A stretch of DNA of 64,000 bases from Pleodorina starrii (lineage: Eukaryota > Chlorophyta > Chlorophyceae > Chlamydomonadales > Volvocaceae), in assembly GCA_030267565.1 (NCBI GenBank), contig BRXU01000010.1, positions 372,001 through 436,000 of the forward strand, given 5' to 3'. The notes below the pieces were generated by a model, which worked only from the letters and a program-made list of their open reading frames with translations, was not told the DNA's origin and did not search any database. Position 1 is the first letter of the stretch; every line of letters starts with the position of its first letter. Made by a program: the position numbers and the translations under genes. Positions 46,801-58,882 of the stretch are shown piece by piece.

Positions 46801-49800
46801 TGTTGCGCTCCCCCCCCTCCCCCACCCGCCCACCACCCACCCGCACCCCCATACATCCACCCCCCCACCCATCCACTCCCCCCCACCCCCCCACCCCCCC
46901 CCCACCCCCCCACCACGCCGTCCTTGTCGGTGGATGCCAGGTGGCAGCCGTCGGGGCTGACGCAGAGGGACGTGATCCCTCGCTGGTGGTGACGCAGGCA
47001 GGCCAGCTGCTCGCCTGAGGGGTCGGTGGGTCGGTGGGTCGGTGGGTCGGTGGCCCGGCGCGGGTTGGGTGGGAAGGGGCTGGGCCGGGGTGAGCTCCTT
47101 CCCCACCGCATGCACGCACACCTACAGCGGATCAGCACTTCAGCAGCCTTCGACAGCTGGACTACAACTCAGCCGCACTGTCGCATCTGCCTCGTCCTGT
47201 ACCGGTGCGTGGGGGTTGGGCGTCTGCCGGGGCTTTTGCCAAATGCTCCACGCTCTCTCCCGAAGGACCTTCCCCTTTCCTCCCCTTTGCTCTGTGGCTT
47301 CCGGGAACGGATAACCAGCACACACACTTATCTTCCCCCGCCCATTGAACTGGCCAGACGAATTTTGCACAGGCGCTTGGGCCTGGCCTCCTCATGTTAG
47401 GCTCTGGGTTTTAGGGTTTTAGGGTTTCAGGGTTTCGGCCGTCGCAGCAGTGCCGGGTGCGGTGTGGGTACGCACCAAAAGGCGTTCCTTTCGGTTCCAC
47501 TACCGGTATGAAACCGCGCATGCCATGCCATGCCCTTTGATCCTCAACCAACCGCCTAACCCACCCAAGGACCAACTACCAACTTCCAACCGCCGCACCC
47601 GTAATTGCGTCCCAGAGCCGGACCAGGCTGTCGGTTCCAGCCGAGGCCACCAAGAGGTGGCAGTCCCTGTGGCGGCGCTGTCGCTGCATCTGAGGGTGGC
47701 TGCTGCTGCTGCCCCCCTCGCCGGCCGGGCCCCTTGGCCCCCCTGCCGCAGCCCGGTCGCCTTCTCCACCGCTGCCTCCGGAGGCGCCGGCATCTGCCTC
47801 CACCTTCGCAGCCGCAGCAGCGGCTGCGGCTGCGGCAGCCCCCCTACCCACGCCGCTGCTGCTCCTGCTGCTGCTGCGCCTCCCGCCCGTCTCCGTTGGT
47901 GGGGGGGCAGGGGCGCACCGCCCCGCCGCCGGTACGCTCACAAACGCAACATCCACTGTGGGGATGGGTCGCATGCCGACCGCCACTGGCCCAATCACCA
48001 GCACCTTCTCGCCGCTGGAGGAGTCGTGCAGCACCACCTGGCGACCGGTGGCGGTGGGTCAGGGCTCAGGGGTGAAAGGTATGCGTGTGTGTATGTGGGG
48101 TGCGTGGGGTGGGGGGCACGGGGGGAGAGCGGGGAGGGGGCGGCAGGGACAGTCGGGTGGAGGCGCCTCGGCTGCGTGTACCGTATATGTGGCGCAGTGG
48201 GAACGGCTCCGGGTGTTCGTGTCCCCTACACAACGAGTTCCTGAGTCGCCGCAAAGGACACAACCACCAAACTACCAAACACACGCACACGAGCACATGC
48301 GTACACGACTATGTATACGCGGCACATGCACATACGAACGCAGCAGGCATGCACGTGTGCACGCGTGTGGTTTTGGTCGGCCGCGCGCGGAGGGGGGGGT
48401 GCGTGTGTGTGCCGACGCCTCCCTCCTCCCTCCCTCCCTCCTCCCTCCCCCGCACCTCCCGCGCCTCTCAGCTGCTGTCATCCATTGCGCCGCTGGGCTG
48501 AGCTGCCTCAATGGGACCTAAAGCCCACGCACCCCATCTTCCCTCCCTCTGTTCTCTTCCTTCCTTCCTTCCTCGCATCAAAGTCAGCGCACCGCACCGC
48601 AGCGCAGCGCAGCGCAGCGCAGCGCAGCGCACCGCACCTGACCCGCGATGTTGGCCGCCGCCACCAATGAGCCATCCGGGGAGAAGCGCACCGCGCGCAC
48701 ATCCGGAAGACGCCCGACGCTGCTGCTGTCGGTCACGACAGCCAGGCAGGCGGGCCACGCCGGGTAGACCGGCGCAGCCACCACACAGACCTCCTCCTCC
48801 TGCTGTTGCTCCTGCTGTTGCTGCTGTTGCTGTTGTTGCTGCGGCACCTGCTGGTTAGGCTGCGATGACGACGTGGCAGGGGTCCCCGCGGACTTGGGGC
48901 CACTGCCGGCGTCCTTGAGGCGTCGGGACCGGGCAGCGGCGGCTGCGGCCCGGGTGGCGGAGTGCAGGGGCGTCTCGAACGCGAATTGCTCGATCAGATC
49001 CGAATCTTGCTCCAGGGTGAGGTGGTCGCGCTGGATCATGCGCGTCTGCACGACAGCGGCGCGGCGCGGGAGGGGAGAGGGCCGGGCGCTGGGCGCTGGG
49101 CAGTCCGCCTGCAAGCCGCGGGGCCCCCCGAGCCGCGACACACGCGCGCTGATCGATTGGTGACCGCCCCCACCTGCAGCCTCCCGGGTGACGAACCCCG
49201 CCCCCCCTTACTGGCCGCGTCCCTGGATAGGCCGCGAAAGCACGGTTGTTCCTTTCGTAGCAGCACATGACGGACATGATTTTATCTCCCCCTTTCATCC
49301 CATTGATAACATATGTTGGGACTCCACACGGTTTGCGGTGATACAGAGAGCCCCTCAGACATCGCACCCGCACAGGCGCACTACAGAACGGTTAAGGGCG
49401 CCCCGGCCACCTCACCACATCGCGCAGGACGGAGGAATCGAACTCGGGCAGTGTGAGCAGGTCCCTCAGCACCTCAGCGCCCAGACGGCTGGTGTACACC
49501 TTTTGAAACGGGGAAGACGAATGGAAAGCAAGGGGAGCGGATGAGGGGGGTAGGTGGGTGGAAGAGGCGGGTTCACGAACACACCGTGGGGCTCCCGGGT
49601 GGAGGGCTGTGGGAGAGCCATCTCAGCGGCCATGTATGGGGGGCGGGGGCTGGGGCATCTGTCAGGCTGCTGGCCCCGATGCGGGGGCTTTATTGTGAAG
49701 GGGGCTTTATTGTGAAGGGGGCTCTCTTTGTCCCTTGACTGTTGACTCCCATGGGGTGCGTGCATGCTTGCGTTGTGCGCCCTGCATTGTCTCGGCCAGG

Positions 49801-52800
49801 CTGTGTCGCGGCGCCAAATCCTAAATAGGCAAAACAGCCCGCTTCGTACCAGTACCGACCTGCCGCCAGTAGTTGAAGTCCAGCAGCAGCTCGTCCATCT
49901 GCCGTACACGTGCCGCACGAGTCAAGGAGGTGGAGTGCGGTGGCTGCGACGGCGAGGAGGAGGAAGAGGAGGATGCTGGCCGGACCTCGCGCCTGGCAGC
50001 GTCACGGCCGCCACCGCCGCCGCCATCCTCGTCGTCTTCGGCCGCCGCCGCCGCCGCATGCGTCAGATGCAGTACGGCATAGCGTAGGCTGTACGACTGT
50101 TCGTCAGGGGCGGGCGGGAGCAAGGGCACAGGGAGGGCACATGGGTGTGGCGGCCTGATAAGTACTCTGCATGGTGCATGCCCGACAGCCATCTGTGCCT
50201 ACTGCATATGCACATGGTTCTCGATCGCGCCGTGTGTCGCATTTCCGTGCCGCCCCCCTCCGAGGTGGCGCAGCGCGAAGGCCCCCGGTCAGAGCCAGCG
50301 TGTCGGCCTCCCACGAGCCCCCCCTGCCCCCAAACCTCCGTTGCACACATCACAACCGATTCACCACTAACCGCCAACAAGTACAAGTAGTTTCAACCAC
50401 CGACCACCAACCGCATCACAAGTTCGCAACCGACCTGCGGCCTGGTGGGCCCCCTCAGGTCCGCCATCACCCAATCCGCCAACCGCCGGTGGCCGCCCAG
50501 GGCCGACAGACGCAGCCCAGCGGCCCCCAGCACCGCTGCAGCGCCGTGTGGTTGCTGCCGCGCATCGGCTCTACCACCACCACCACCACCACTGCCGCCG
50601 CCACCGCCGCCGCCGCCTTCCTGCCCTTCATCCTCGTCCTCGACTCCCCGTAGCCACTCCAACAGCGACCTGCGCAGCAACAGCAGCAGCGGGAGAAGGC
50701 AGCGGGGAAGGCGCCGCGGTCTCTTCGGGAAGGACATGTTTGGTTAGTTGTACAACACTTGTGCACATGTCAAGGCGCTTGTGTGCACCGTACTAGGCGC
50801 TTGGACGCGCACCAATTTAAACCACCCCCACCCCTACCCCCAACACCAACACCGACCACATCCCCACCCCCGCCACCTTCCCACAGTACCGTGTACACAC
50901 AGATCACAACGCACCACACCCACACCCACCTGTGCATCACGCTCAGTCGGTAAGTGCCCTCCGGCACCCGGAACGCCACGCCCCAGCCCGGCAGGTGCTG
51001 CATGTACGGCGCAAGGCCCATCTGGGTGATGCAGCGCAGGGAGGGCGGCTCGGGTGAGGCCATCAGCAGCTCTAACAGGGACCCCACACCGCGCCGTTGC
51101 TCCAGGGAGAGACGCGCCAGGCCGGCGGCGAAGAGCGCCGCGTAGGCAGCGGGCAGGGAGGCCGGCTGATGGCCGTCGGCGACGACTGCGGTGGCGGATT
51201 TCGTCGTGGAGAGGGGGCGGGAAGGGGGAGGGAGGACGCTCCGAAGGGCCTCCAGGATCCAGTTTCTGGTCATTGTGGCGCCGGAGGGGGGGACTTGGAG
51301 GGGCGGGGCGGGGGAGGCAGGAGATGGGGGCGGCTGCGGCAGGCGCCCGGTGGGTGGCGGCGGTGTTGGTGTTGTTTGTGGTGGTGCGGAGGCGACCCAC
51401 GGGTTGAATTTGCAGACCAGGCTGCGCAGCAGGTGGGGCGGCCTCGGACGCAGCGTGACCAGCAGTCGCACGCGCGGGGGGAACTTCTTGGAGAGTTGCG
51501 AGAAGAGGTCTCGGAGCGCCAACATGATCCTGTTTAGGAAACACAGTACCGGTAAGAGGCAACTCAGAACGCACGCACGCACTCCCGTGTGCCCGTCGGT
51601 AAATTCTCGGCCAAGGCCCCACACCGTATCGTTTTCACCATACCGTACCGCCGCCGTGTTCCTCGCATGCTCGCACCCTCGGCCCTCCCATCTATCCCCT
51701 GGGTGTGTTACGGTGGTTGGCTCACACCGGCTGAATCCCAACTGAACCCGTAGGTCCGTGTGGCCAGCAGGAGAATAGACATGTGCACGTGAGGCAGCAG
51801 CGCTGCCAACCGCCAACCGCCAACCAAACCAGAGGTCGGCCCCCCCCGGAGCCCCCTGCGCCCTCTCCCTCCCTCCCATTCCCGAAACGCCCCAACCCCC
51901 CTCCCTGGATTCTCCCCCGCCCCCTGCCCCTTCCACAACCTCCAACTCCCACACCTGTCCGCCTGCCCGCTTGCCAATTCGGACCATCTCCTTTTCCCCC
52001 ACAACCTCCAACGCCCTCTCCCTCCAGTCCCCAGCGCCTCACCGATTGTCGTGCGGTCGTCCATTCGATCCCTCCGCCTCATCCAGCCCATCAACCACCA
52101 ACAGCACCTCCTCCGGGGCCCCTAACTCCGCGATGCTCTCGGCGCGACTCTTGGCGGCGTACTCCTCCATCCACGAGTAATGCTGCGCCTGCTTAGCCTT
52201 CGCCTCCGCCTTCTTCTTCGCCTCCCCCTCCTCCATCGCCGCCGCGTCTGCAGCCGCCTTCGCCGCCAGTTCCGCCATCTTCGCCGCCCTCACCGCCCCC
52301 TCCTGCGTCTCCCTCGCCATCGCCGCCGCCCTTTCCAACGGCTGACGCAGCAACTCGTAGAAGGCCTCATCCAGGCGCGTTAGGAGCGTCAGTACTCTCG
52401 AAGACATGCCTTCAACAGCACACGGCAGCAACGACGGGGGCGTAATAAGAACGGCCCGGGGCGGGGGCGGGGGCGGGGGCGGGGGTGTTCAATAAAATAT
52501 ACCTGATAAAATATACCAGATAAAAAATACCTGACAAAAGATACCAGATAAAAGATACCAGATACCGCAGCGATGGATGGGATGGAGGCGACGATTGCGA
52601 GCCCGGGGGCCCGGCAATAAGGGGTTCCCCGCCGGTGTTGGGTTGGCGCCCCCATGCCATGCGCTTTTCCACTTGTCCGCTTCCTGCATGCTACGGGCTT
52701 GCAGGTACCGTAGCTGATGCCAAGATGTGCACGTGTAGGTGGTAGCTAGTAGGTGGCAACCCGCAGAGGGACGGCGCTCGCAAAGGCGCTTGGGACGGAC

Positions 52801-55800
52801 GGGGTGCAGTGCAGTGCGGGGCCAGTCCCTCGCGCCATCGCCGCCAGCAGGCCATGTCATGCCCGGGACGGGGTCAGGCCGCGACACGTGCCCCCGCCTC
52901 GCTCCACCTCCACCTTTGCCTCGAACTAAGGCTCCCGGGGATGACTGGGCCCCTCCCTTCATGCGGTGCGGTACAGCCCCCTCGCAGCCCCGGCTGGGGT
53001 GAGCCCGCCCCTGGCCGCCCGCCTCCGCCCCAGTCCCGACCCGTGGGGGTCACTTCTACACCACGCTTTGCGCAACAGCCGGCCGGCCACGACGGACACG
53101 CGAGGTGGACGTACTTAGGTAGCGGTCCAGCATGAACTTGGCGAAGGGCCCCCGGGTGTTGCAGGCCAGTTGGAAGGCAATGCTGCGGACCATTACCAGC
53201 GGATCCAAACTGGGCGCGTCGCCGGCGCGGCAAAAGTGCACAGCGACCAGCCGCCGCTGCCGCGGTGCTGGCGGGCGGGCGTCGTCGCGGGATGGCGATT
53301 GCGGCGGACTGGACCCAGATTCAGATTCAGATCCAGATCCGGATCCGGAACCGGATGCGGATTGCGGCCGTGACTGCGGGGCGGGCGCTGGCAGCGGCGG
53401 CGGGTCTGTGCCGCCTGTTGTTGCGGCCGGCAGTTCCTGGGGCGCTGGAGTGACGGTGGGTGCTGCATCGGGCGCGGAGTCGCCATTGATGCCAGCGTCA
53501 GCGTCAGCGGCGGCGGCGGCAGCGGGAGGCGCGGTGAGGGCGGCGAGGGCGCGTTGCACGCCGTACGACTTGCCGCAGCCGGCGGGGCCCACCAGTGTCA
53601 GGGCCCTGCGAGGCGGAGTTCAAGATTTTGTACCGGTACATTGGCTTCTATTGCAGCATTGATGTAGCAAAGTGTTTATTGTTGTAGAAATTTGGGGGTT
53701 TGAGAGCGCGGAGCAGTGTGTTAACGCTGTCACAAGTGCAAGACAAGGGCAAGGTTCCATTTTTTATTTTCTTTAGGTTCCAAAAGGTTGCCTGCGAAAG
53801 GCCGCCGGTAGTGATTCGGTCACCTTGGTCCGGCATTTGCGGGCCTTTCCGGTGCTTCCAAAGTCGCCTCAAAAATGTGGCGCGCCACGGCATCGAGCAG
53901 TCAACGGTTAATCCGGCGTCGTACGGCGTCGTCGTACCTGTACTGCTTGTCGTCCGGTTCGAGATCCAGCCAACGCTGGATGACTTCCCCGGCCCAATCC
54001 GACGTCTCGGCGGCGGCAGCGGCGGTGGTGTCAGCAGCATCAGACGCAGGCTTAGGCGCAGTAGCGGCGGTGGCGGCTACAGTCGTGGCAGTGTCGTACG
54101 GTTCCAACAGGAAGATCAGTTTCAGTTGAGCGTTGACCAGATCCAGCTCGTCACCGATTGCCGCCAGAATCCGCTCGCGATCCGACGACACGGTAGCCTG
54201 GGCTTTCCGTACATCGATTCTCTGCGCGGGCCGAGGAGATGCGCGCGCGCGCGCGTGGATTACGGCTTCGGGTTTCGACACTGCCCGTGTCTTCCCACAC
54301 ACCACGTTCGTAATGCCTATGTCAGCCCATGCACTCCTCCTCGCCACCTGTAACAAGCTGGCAACGTGGTGTGGGTCCTCCCGCCGAGCACCGTGTCCAG
54401 GGCTCCGCCAGGCGCGCGCCGTACATGCAGTACCCCACAAAACCTGTCGTACTTCACTTCTTACCTGGTACAGCTCCCCCATGCGCCGCCGTGTGGCCGG
54501 GTCCGCCAGAAACACCAGGTGCCGCAGACCCCGCACCTGGAGGACAAAAACGATGTGCGCCCAGACGTACACACATACACACAAACAATTTTTACGGGTT
54601 TCCCAAACTAACGACGAACCACAGCAAACCCAACTAACGACGATCCAAAGCAAACCCAACTAACGACGATCCAAAGCAAAGGGCTCCGCAAGGGAGCCAA
54701 ATGAGCAGCAGTGGAAGCCTGGCCGGCCTGCCCCCTGGTGTATGTGTGCCAGGGGAGATCGAGCAATGGCGCGCTTTGGGTGGGTGGGTGGGTGGGTGGG
54801 TGGGTGGGTGGGTGGGTGGTTGGTGGGGTGGGTGGGTGGGGGGGTGGGTGGGTGGGTGGGTGGGTGGGTGGGTGGGTGGGTCGTGGGTGGGTGGGTGGGT
54901 GGGTGGGTGGGTGGGTGGGTGGGTGGTGGGTGGGTGGGTGGGTGGGTGGGTGGGTGGGTGGGTGGGTGGGTGGGTGGGTGGGTGGGTGGGTGGGTGGGTG
55001 GGTGGGTCGTGGGTGGGTGGGTGGGTACTGGGTAGGCGGTGCGACAGCACTTCGTGCACACAGCCAGGCGGCGGCCGAGCAGGCCGGGGAGCGCTGCAAG
55101 GCTGGACGTGTCCGGATGCGGTGTCCCCGCGCTGCCTCGCAAGTACACAGCCGGCAGGGCCCAGGGCCCAGGGCAGCGCGCGAGCGAGGCCTGGCGGGCA
55201 GACACCGTCGCATTGCCCCCCGGGGTTGTGCGGCGCATTCCCGCACCCCTGCGCTCCTCAGCTCCTCACCGACAGAGTGGTCCACCACTCGAAGAGGCAC
55301 CAGATGCGGCTGAAGGGGGTGCAAGCGGGGTCCAGGCACACCAGCGTCCCACGGGCCAGCCGCACAGCCTCCTGCAGCAACAGCAGCAGCAGCAGCAGGC
55401 CAGCCCCCCAGGCGGTGAACCCTAAGCCCCCAACCCTAAGTTAAAGGCCCGCCCCCAGCCGGTGACCGCGCAGGCAGCGGCCAAACGAGTTAGGGGAGGC
55501 AGGCGTGCCGTGGTGCGCCGTGCCGAGTGTCATCAGCGTTAAGCTCAGTCTCAATACCCGTTATGCAAACATGCATGCGCGGTACTGCGACCATATCGCA
55601 ACGTGCTGCTTAGGTTTCACCCATCTTCGAGCCTTCGGGAGGCATTGCGCTTCTTGCCGCCAAGGCGCTCAAGCGGGCTCCCGGTTGGCCCCCTCCAGTG
55701 GCCCCTGGCACTGGCCCTCTGGGGTCTGGACCCCTCCAAGAGCAACCCTTGGGTGAGTGAGGCGCTGAGGCCCCCCACCTCGCCACCTGCACAGCCCTCC

Positions 55801-58800
55801 CCCACTCGCGCACAGAGGGCTATCTGCCGCCGCCCATCCTTCCCCGGTCGGCCGGTCAGACCCTTCGAGGCCGAAAGTCCCACCTCCTCCTTTCCCCTCC
55901 CTTTCCCTTCCCTTTCCCCTCCTTTTCCCCTCCACCCTTTCCCCACCCCCTCTCCCTCCACCGCCCTCGGCCCTCGGCCCCCTCACCTCCAGGTCCTGCA
56001 GGTCTCTCGCCTGCTGCATGCCCGGGTGCTGGTTGATGGCCAACACGTCCACCCAGCAAAACATCTGTGGCACAGTACGTACACATTTGTGACTCAGTAC
56101 GAACACATCTGTGACAGTACGAACACATCTGTGACACAGTATGAACACAACTGTGACTCAGTACGAACACATCTGTGACAGTACGAACACATCTGTGACA
56201 CGGTATGAACACAACTGTGACACAGTACGAACACATCTGTGACAGTACGAACACATCTGTGACACAGTATGAACACAACTGTGACTCAGTACGAACACAT
56301 CTGTGACAGTACGAACACATCTGTGACACAGTATGAACACAACTGTGACTCAGTACGAACACATCTGTGACAGTACGAACACATCTGTGACACGGTATGA
56401 ACACAACTGTGACACAGTACGAACACATCTGTGACACAGTACGAACATGCAGGCACTAACAAACATGCATACGTGGGGAAGCTGGAAGGATGGGTTGTGG
56501 GCAGGGATTGGGATAGGCGGCGCTGGGCCCTTCAGTTACGTGCAGGTTTTTACCCGGCAGACACCCAGCAGCCAGGCCAGCCACCGTGCCCCAGCCCCTC
56601 TGACACACGGCTGCCACACGTTGGCCACACATGTTGGCGCCACGGTGCGGTCACACGGCTGCCGCATCCCGCTGCTGCCGTGCAGGCCGCATGGGCGCAC
56701 GGTCCGAGCCCCGGCCCGTGGCCCCCTTCGCGTCCGCCCCCCGGCGGCCCCTTCCGTGCCAGCTCCCGCGTCGGCTGCTGCAGTAGCCAAGCCCTTCGGC
56801 CCTCCCCTCGCCCGCCCCCGGGGGCCCGTTCCCAGTTGACCGCTCTGATGCCGCTGCTTTTACCCCCTTTTGTCAACTGCACATGTACCGTATGTATGTA
56901 TTGCGCGTATTCGGGTTGTTTCTCCATACCACCTTTCCCCCACGCGCTGTCCTGTTCCGGGTCTGCTGCGGTCGTCAACCCTCTCCCCCATGCCCCATCC
57001 CTCCCGCACGGCCCCGCTGCTGCGGCAGGGCTCCCCCCCTCCCTCCCCCGCATTCCCCACGTGCCTGATCCGGGTCTGCTGCGTGCAGGTGGTGTTCCAG
57101 CAGTGCCACCAGTGTGTTGAAGGGCATGGACCAGGCATAGCTGATAAAGAAGGTGAGGGTGGAGGAGCAGTGCGGAGGGAGGGTGTCCACGTAGCGGCAC
57201 CTGGTGGGTAGGGAGGCGAGGGGAGGGGCAGGATGAGGCGGGGGGGACTAGGAGGGAGTTGAGGGGCGTGGGGGTGCATGGGGGTAAGCAGGGGGAACTG
57301 GGAGATGTGTACCTCCCCAATGGCTTACACGAGCGTATGCATGTGCGTGCGGAACCGAGTTGTGGGGCGGGACGGTGTCAGTTGTCGGTTGCCCGGTGTA
57401 AAAGCCTGGGCGGGAAAGCACCTGCTGCACTGTCGGCGGCATTGGAGCACGACGAGCTGATTCGGGTAAGCGTTACATCCGTTGCACCGTTGGCGGTGCC
57501 GTTTGCTCGGGTGGGTTCTAAGCTTGCCACCAGGCGCCCATCCATCCAACACACACAGGGGTGGTTGCACAACCTATGCAAGGAAGGTCGCACCCGCGCG
57601 CCTGCGTGTGGCCAACCCCAGCCCCCTAACATCCCAGGTTGCTGTCCTTCCATTTCCCATTTCCCATTACCCATTTTCCTTTCTGGGTTCGAGAACTGGG
57701 ATCGGGACCGCAACAAACAACAACTTGTTTTATCGGCCTGTCATGAATCGCGTCCTGGGCTCCTGATTGCCGCCCCTCCGAAATCCATGCGCCCATCCAG
57801 TCTCCAGCCGCTGTCCCGCCCCTTCTCAGTTTGGGTCGGGGCAATAAAAAGACGAAACCGGGGGCGGGGCGTGTACTGCACGGCGCGCGAGAGAGGGACG
57901 GACGGACGGAAACCTTACTTGGCGGCCTCCGTCGCCGGCAGCACGACCTCCTTCAGGATGTCGTACGTCGTCCAGCCGGGCTGTACGACATCGGTCGCGA
58001 AGCGCCGCAGGAAGGCGAGCGACACGGCGCAGTGCCAGACCTCCTTCACACCGCCGCCGCCGCCGCCTCCGCCAGGGCTGTCACCCCCGCCGCCTCCGCC
58101 GCCTCCGCCAGGGCTGTCACCCCCGCCGCCACCGCCAGCGGCCGCACTGAGGCAACCGTCGGCCCCTTCACCCTTCCTTACGCTGTTGGTGCGATTGCTG
58201 CTCCTGCGGCTGCCGCCGCCGTCACCGGCTGCTGCAGTTGACGACTGGCGGCTGAGAGGCCCTCCAACAGCGGGAGTGGCGGTGCGGGAGGAAGCACGGC
58301 TATTGGGTCTGGAGGCAGTCGGCGGCAGCACCGCCGCTGCTGACGGCGATGGCGGTGCGGGTGCCTTTAGGGACGGTGCACGTGACACGGCCGGCGACGG
58401 CGCCGCAGATGGTCCCCCCGGCCTCGGAGGAGGCGCCGCGGCGGGTGATGGTGCCGGTGGCGCTTCGCCGGCGGTTGTGGCATTAGGTTCCGGAGCTGCA
58501 GCGGCGGCGGCGGCGGTGGTGGTGGTGGCAGCACCTGCAGCAGCAGGCTCAGCGCTGCAGGCAACCGCTGCCGGGCCGCCGCTCTGTCGGGTGGTAAAGT
58601 CGTGAAGGGGAGTGGGAGGGGAGCTTGGTATCAAGAACGGAATACCAAACCTGAAGCTACGTTGTCCGACCTGGGGCTAGTGCGTCATAGGCAAAGGCCA
58701 TGCTCCATTCGTCTCCCAACACTCATCGGCCACTCTCCGGTACCGCCATGTGACACATAGTTCGTTTCGTCACGCCTCACCTTAGAAGCTCCGCAACCCA

Positions 58801-58882
58801 GTCTTCAAGCTGGTTGATGAACCGGGTGCAGGCGCACAGCAAGCAATCGGCTTCGAAGGAAGTGTAGTCTAAGCACTTGCCC
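40801..58882 (-). CDS. Giant STAND NTPase: HAW/TIR-like domain, NACHT and about 14 WD40 blades
   Basis: Twenty-three exons on minus: 58882-58781, 58581-57919, 57200-57065, 56064-55987, 55371-55270, 54536-54465, 54221-53938, 53605-53115, 52394-52043, 51529-50930, 50669-50435, 50096-49860, 49499-49416, 49045-48638, 48037-47599, 47014-46917, 46564-46373, 45812-45216, 44244-44119, 43713-43333, 42871-42317, 41889-41793, 41210-40801. All frames agree: 2245 residues plus an unresolved first exon. Residues 256-384 hold FFISYAWSMPFNTL, WVDVLAINQHPG and RIWCLFEWW, a domain shared with algal and oomycete proteins and possibly TIR-like. Walker A GPAGCGKS is near 485, Walker B VLLVVDGLDEAEG near 745, with HFCRAGD and RLLVTLRPRP between or after. 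The WD40 region (about 1260-2245) has endings such as VRVWDVATG and VRMWSYD. Probably a signal-sensing switch protein; its trigger is unknown. Confidence 0.92.
54777..55030. repeat. GGGT tetramer array, about 60 units
   Basis: Fills the intron between STAND exons 5 and 6 as counted from the first resolved exon (54537-55269). On the transcribed strand it reads ACCC, and on minus it translates as a His-Pro-Pro-Thr frame that is not coding. Strong G-quadruplex potential on plus. Confidence 0.97.
56070..56446. repeat. Tandem array resembling its own 3' splice site
   Basis: About 17-19 subunits of GTACGAACACATCTGTGACA with variants, in higher-order blocks of about 60 bases. It abuts the acceptor of the 56064-55987 exon. 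On minus each unit reads CTGTGTCACAG followed by ATGTG, close to the true junction CTGTGCCACAG|ATGTT. Confidence 0.93.

Noticed and set aside
54608..55339. His-Pro-Pro-Thr-rich open frames on minus
   Set aside because: They come from the GGGT array within a STAND intron.
55856..56437. A Cys/Val/Ser-rich open frame on minus
   Set aside because: It is a translation of the tandem array next to a STAND splice acceptor; its period matches the DNA repeat.
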